A stretch of 8,198 bases of DNA from Candidatus Kaiserbacteria bacterium. GTDB lineage: Bacteria; Patescibacteriota; Minisyncoccia; Phycocordibacterales; UBA918. Position 1 is the first letter of the stretch; each line of letters starts with the position of its first letter. Location: contig JAHFMK010000018.1 of assembly GCA_023264435.1 (NCBI GenBank), positions 1 to 8,198 on the forward strand. The letters are read 5' to 3'. The translations under genes were made by a program, and so were the position numbers. This document shows, in pieces, positions 6,333 through 8,198 of this stretch. The notes under the pieces are model-generated. The model made no database searches and was not told the DNA's origin. It worked only from the letters and a program-made list of their open reading frames with translations.

Positions 6333-6710
6333 ATGAGAATTTCAGGTATTACAATTCCAGACGAGAAACATCTCGGATACAGTCTCACTGCTGTATTTGG
6401 TATTGGTCGCTCTCGTGCATTACAAATTCTTAAAGACCTAAAAATAGAAGCAATACGCTCCGCATCTGATTTATCAACTGATGAAGAAAATGCTATCCGT
6501 GAAAAAATTGAATCATTTACAATAGAAGGTGAACTCAAACGAGAGATATCCTCTAATATTAAACGCTTAAAGGATATTCAATCATATCGTGGTAGTCGTC
6601 ATGCAAAAAAGCTTCCTGCACGTGGTCAACGTACAAAGACCAATGCTCGTACACTAAAAGGTGTTAAGAAAACTATGGGTTCAGGTCGTCGTAAGCTAGA
6701 AAAGACCTAG
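6333..6710 (+). CDS. rpsM: 30S ribosomal protein S13
   Basis: A 125-residue protein of the small-subunit head, touching 16S rRNA, the P-site tRNA and the bridge to the large subunit. The N-terminus MRISGITIPDEKHLGYSLTA and the helix-hairpin-helix VFGIGRSRALQIL (21-33) are typical, as is the C-terminal RNA-binding tail: SYRGSRHAKKLPARGQRTKT (84-103), NARTLKG (104-110) and a basic end. Length fits the family (about 115-125). It starts 1 nt after the rpmJ stop with AAGGA upstream, and rpsK follows after 28 nt. Confidence 0.98.
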   Translation: MRISGITIPDEKHLGYSLTAVFGIGRSRALQILKDLKIEAIRSASDLSTDEENAIREKIESFTIEGELKREISSNIKRLKDIQSYRGSRHAKKLPARGQRTKTNARTLKGVKKTMGSGRRKLEKT

Positions 6711-6725
6711 AAATATAACAGTATT

Positions 6726-6731
6726 TATTAT
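6726..6731 (+). promoter_or_regulatory. Candidate -10 box before rpsK
   Basis: TATTAT (5 of 6 matches) ends 7 nt before the rpsK ATG in the 28-nt gap after rpsM. A second candidate, TATAAC (6714-6719), lies further up and would give a leader of about a dozen nt. No Shine-Dalgarno is present and no clear -35. The gene would also be transcribed from the infA promoter. A chance match in AT-rich DNA is possible. Confidence 0.3.
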
Positions 6732-6738
6732 TTGACTT

Positions 6739-7167
6739 ATGGGTAAAAAAAGAATTATCAAAAAGGCGGGAGGCGATAATAGTGCATCAGCACGTGCACT
6801 TGCGCGTATACCAAAAAAGAAAATTGCAGCAGGAACACTTAATATCCTTGCTACATTTAATAACACCATTCTTACACTGTGCGATACAAAAGGTAATACA
6901 CTCATTGCTGCTTCAAGTGGTGCAATTGGTTTTAAAGGTTCTCGAAAAAGTACTCCCTTTGCAGCAGCAAAGGTTGGTGAAATTATCGGTGATAAAGCTA
7001 ACCAAATGGGTATGAAGGATGCAAATGTTGTTATTCGAGGTATTGGAGCAGGTCGAGAGTCAGCACTTAGAAGTTTCGCAGGAAAAGGTATTTCAATCAC
7101 AAAAATATCTGACCTTACCCCTGTTCCGCACAATGGACCGCGGGCACCGAAACCACGCCGTGTTTAG
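6739..7167 (+). CDS. rpsK: 30S ribosomal protein S11
   Basis: A 142-residue small-subunit platform protein that binds 16S rRNA near the E site. After a basic N-terminal extension (1-30), the uS11 core is evident: GTLNILATFNNTILTLCDTKG (32-52), SSGAIGFKGSRKSTPFAAA (59-77), VIRGIGAGRESALRSF (98-113), and the signature end PVPHNGPRAPKPRRV (128-142). The usual HNGCRPPK has Pro in place of Cys here. The length is slightly above the E. coli protein (129) because of the N-terminal extension. It lies between rpsM and rpsD as in the standard alpha operon. Confidence 0.98.
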   Translation: MGKKRIIKKAGGDNSASARALARIPKKKIAAGTLNILATFNNTILTLCDTKGNTLIAASSGAIGFKGSRKSTPFAAAKVGEIIGDKANQMGMKDANVVIRGIGAGRESALRSFAGKGISITKISDLTPVPHNGPRAPKPRRV

Positions 7168-7180
7168 TAGTATTTTCATT

Positions 7181-7188
7181 TATATATT
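7181..7188 (+). promoter_or_regulatory. Candidate -10 box before rpsD
   Basis: TATATATT contains overlapping hexamers TATATA (7181-7186, 7 nt before the ATG) and TATATT (7183-7188, 5 nt before). There is no Shine-Dalgarno in the 26-nt gap after rpsK. This repeats the arrangement seen before rpsK and alaS. Evidence is weak because the gap is almost pure AT. Confidence 0.3.
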
Positions 7189-7193
7189 TTCGT

Positions 7194-7802
7194 ATGATAA
7201 TCGGACCAAAATACAAAATTGCAAAGCGCCTCGGTGCACCAATTTTTGAAAAAACTCAAACACAAAAGTTTGCACTTTCAGAAGCTCGGACTGCACGAAA
7301 TCGCACAAAACGCCCAGGCATGATGTCTGACTATAAAAAGCAACTTATTGAAAAGCAAAAGATGCGATTTAGCTATGGTATTTCAGAAAAACAACTTTCT
7401 AAATATGTGCAAGAAGCATTCACACAAAGCCATCAGCCAATAAGTCAACTGTTTGTACGTCTAGAATCTCGTCTTGATAATGTAGTGTATCGTCTTGGTT
7501 TTGCAAAAACACGTCGTCTTGCACGTCAAATTGTTTCTCATGGTCATATTCTTATAAATGGTCGTCGTCTCAATATCCCTTCACATAAGGTAAAAATTGG
7601 TGATGTAATTTCTATCCGTCCACAAAGCAAAGAGTCTCCACTTTTTCTCGCGTTAAATGATACACTTACTACCTACACTGCGCCTAATTGGCTTACTTTA
7701 AACATTAAGGAGCTCAGTGGCGAGAAGAAGGCAGAACCAGTGTTTGTAGATACCGAATCTCATTTTGATCCACAGCAAGTCCTTGAGTATTACAGTCGAT
7801 AA
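7194..7802 (+). CDS. rpsD: 30S ribosomal protein S4, cysteine-free form
   Basis: A 202-residue primary 16S rRNA-binding protein that nucleates small-subunit assembly. The N-terminal domain has GPKYKIAKRLGAPIF (4-18), SDYKKQLIEKQKMRFSYGIS (45-64) and EKQLSKYV (65-72). The S4 RNA-binding domain spans about 88-150 (RLESRLDNVVYRLGF, ARQIVSHGHILINGRRL, VKIGDVISIRP). The four N-terminal cysteines that bind zinc in C+ S4 proteins are missing, and the protein has no cysteine at all. In E. coli S4 binds mRNA to repress the alpha operon; I see no obvious pseudoknot target here and did not fold the RNA. rpoA follows after 22 nt, as in the classic gene order. Confidence 0.97.
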   Translation: MIIGPKYKIAKRLGAPIFEKTQTQKFALSEARTARNRTKRPGMMSDYKKQLIEKQKMRFSYGISEKQLSKYVQEAFTQSHQPISQLFVRLESRLDNVVYRLGFAKTRRLARQIVSHGHILINGRRLNIPSHKVKIGDVISIRPQSKESPLFLALNDTLTTYTAPNWLTLNIKELSGEKKAEPVFVDTESHFDPQQVLEYYSR

Positions 7803-7824
7803 TATTAATAATTAAGAACGTATT

Positions 7825-8198
7825 ATGCTTGAAACAAATGTAGCACTACCATCTAAGCCACGAGTTATTAAAGAAGAGGAATTTTCTGGTATTTTTGAAA
7901 TTGATGGTCTTTATCCTGGGTACGGACATACGCTGGGGAATTCACTTCGTCGCATTATACTTTCTTCACTTCCTGGCTCAGCGATCACACAAGTAAAAAT
8001 AGAGGGTGTACAACATGAATTTTCAACACTTGAAGGTGTGCGGGAAGATGTTATTACTATCCTACTTAATCTCAAGCGTGTTCGTTTGCTTATGCATAGC
8101 GATGCACCACTTACCATAAATCTAAAAGTTTCTGGTCAAAAAGTAGTCACTGCGGGAGATATCACTGTTCCTAGTCAAATTACTATATTAAATCCTGA
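7825..8198 (+). CDS. rpoA: RNA polymerase alpha subunit, N-terminal part
   Basis: The first 124 residues plus two bases of the next codon are present; the gene continues past the window end. It is the alpha N-terminal domain, which dimerises and scaffolds beta and beta-prime. The signature is clear: EEEFSGIFEIDGLYPGYGHT (17-36), LGNSLRRIILSSLPGSAI (37-54), VKIEGVQHEFSTLEGVREDV (57-76) and ITILLNLKRVRL (77-88). The start ATG 7825 lies 22 nt after the rpsD stop; I see no strong Shine-Dalgarno. The final TGA of the window is out of frame (CCT|GA), so the gene is not truncated. The family is about 300-330 residues, so the rest of the N-terminal domain and the DNA-binding C-terminal domain lie beyond the window; rplQ would be the expected next gene. 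Confidence 0.97.
   Translation, partial: MLETNVALPSKPRVIKEEEFSGIFEIDGLYPGYGHTLGNSLRRIILSSLPGSAITQVKIEGVQHEFSTLEGVREDVITILLNLKRVRLLMHSDAPLTINLKVSGQKVVTAGDITVPSQITILNP

Noticed and set aside
6696..7133. 145-codon reading frame on the minus strand opposite rpsK
   Set aside because: It mirrors a highly conserved ribosomal protein gene and its translation has no recognisable domain; a shadow frame.
8196..8198. TGA at the window end, looking like a stop of rpoA
   Set aside because: The rpoA frame reads CCT then GA at this point, so the TGA is out of frame and the gene simply continues past the window.

Overview
The window reads as chromosomal DNA from an AT-rich, streamlined bacterium, most likely a Candidate Phyla Radiation (Patescibacteria) member of the Parcubacteria type. 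This rests on three things. The alanyl-tRNA synthetase stops right after its editing domain. Ribosomal proteins L36 and S4 have no zinc-binding cysteines. An FtsA/PilM-like ATPase sits beside a bitopic protein with baseplate-J-like sequence, a pairing I associate with this group from memory and could not check here. TGA is used as a stop (end of alaS), so the code looks standard and not the UGA=Gly code of Gracilibacteria/SR1. All supported genes are on the + strand.

Layout. (1) 11-1303: an M16-family peptidase-like protein lacking the catalytic HxxEH motif, probably the non-catalytic half of a two-subunit M16 enzyme whose partner would lie upstream. (2) 1345-3288: alaS, a short form without the C-terminal C-Ala domain. 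(3) 3361-4578 and 4586-5917: an actin-like (FtsA/PilM-type) ATPase and a membrane-anchored protein with a baseplate-J-like extracytoplasmic region, 7 nt apart. (4) 5987-8198: the distal spc/alpha ribosomal cluster infA-rpmJ-rpsM-rpsK-rpsD-rpoA, with rpoA running off the window. The usual secY/adk/map genes are not upstream of infA; the envelope pair is there instead.

Expression signals. A -10-like hexamer sits a few nucleotides upstream of several start codons (alaS, the ATPase gene, the baseplate-J-like gene, infA, rpsK, rpsD), with no Shine-Dalgarno sequence there. This would fit leaderless transcripts, with caution because the DNA is AT-rich. The best full promoter is before infA (TTGACG, 17 bp, TGC-TAAACT). 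The only convincing Shine-Dalgarno is AAGGA before rpsM.

There are no tRNA, rRNA, CRISPR or mobile elements, no convincing terminators, and no gene-free stretch above 75 nt. Most of the window is housekeeping. The least understood part is the ATPase/baseplate-J-like pair.
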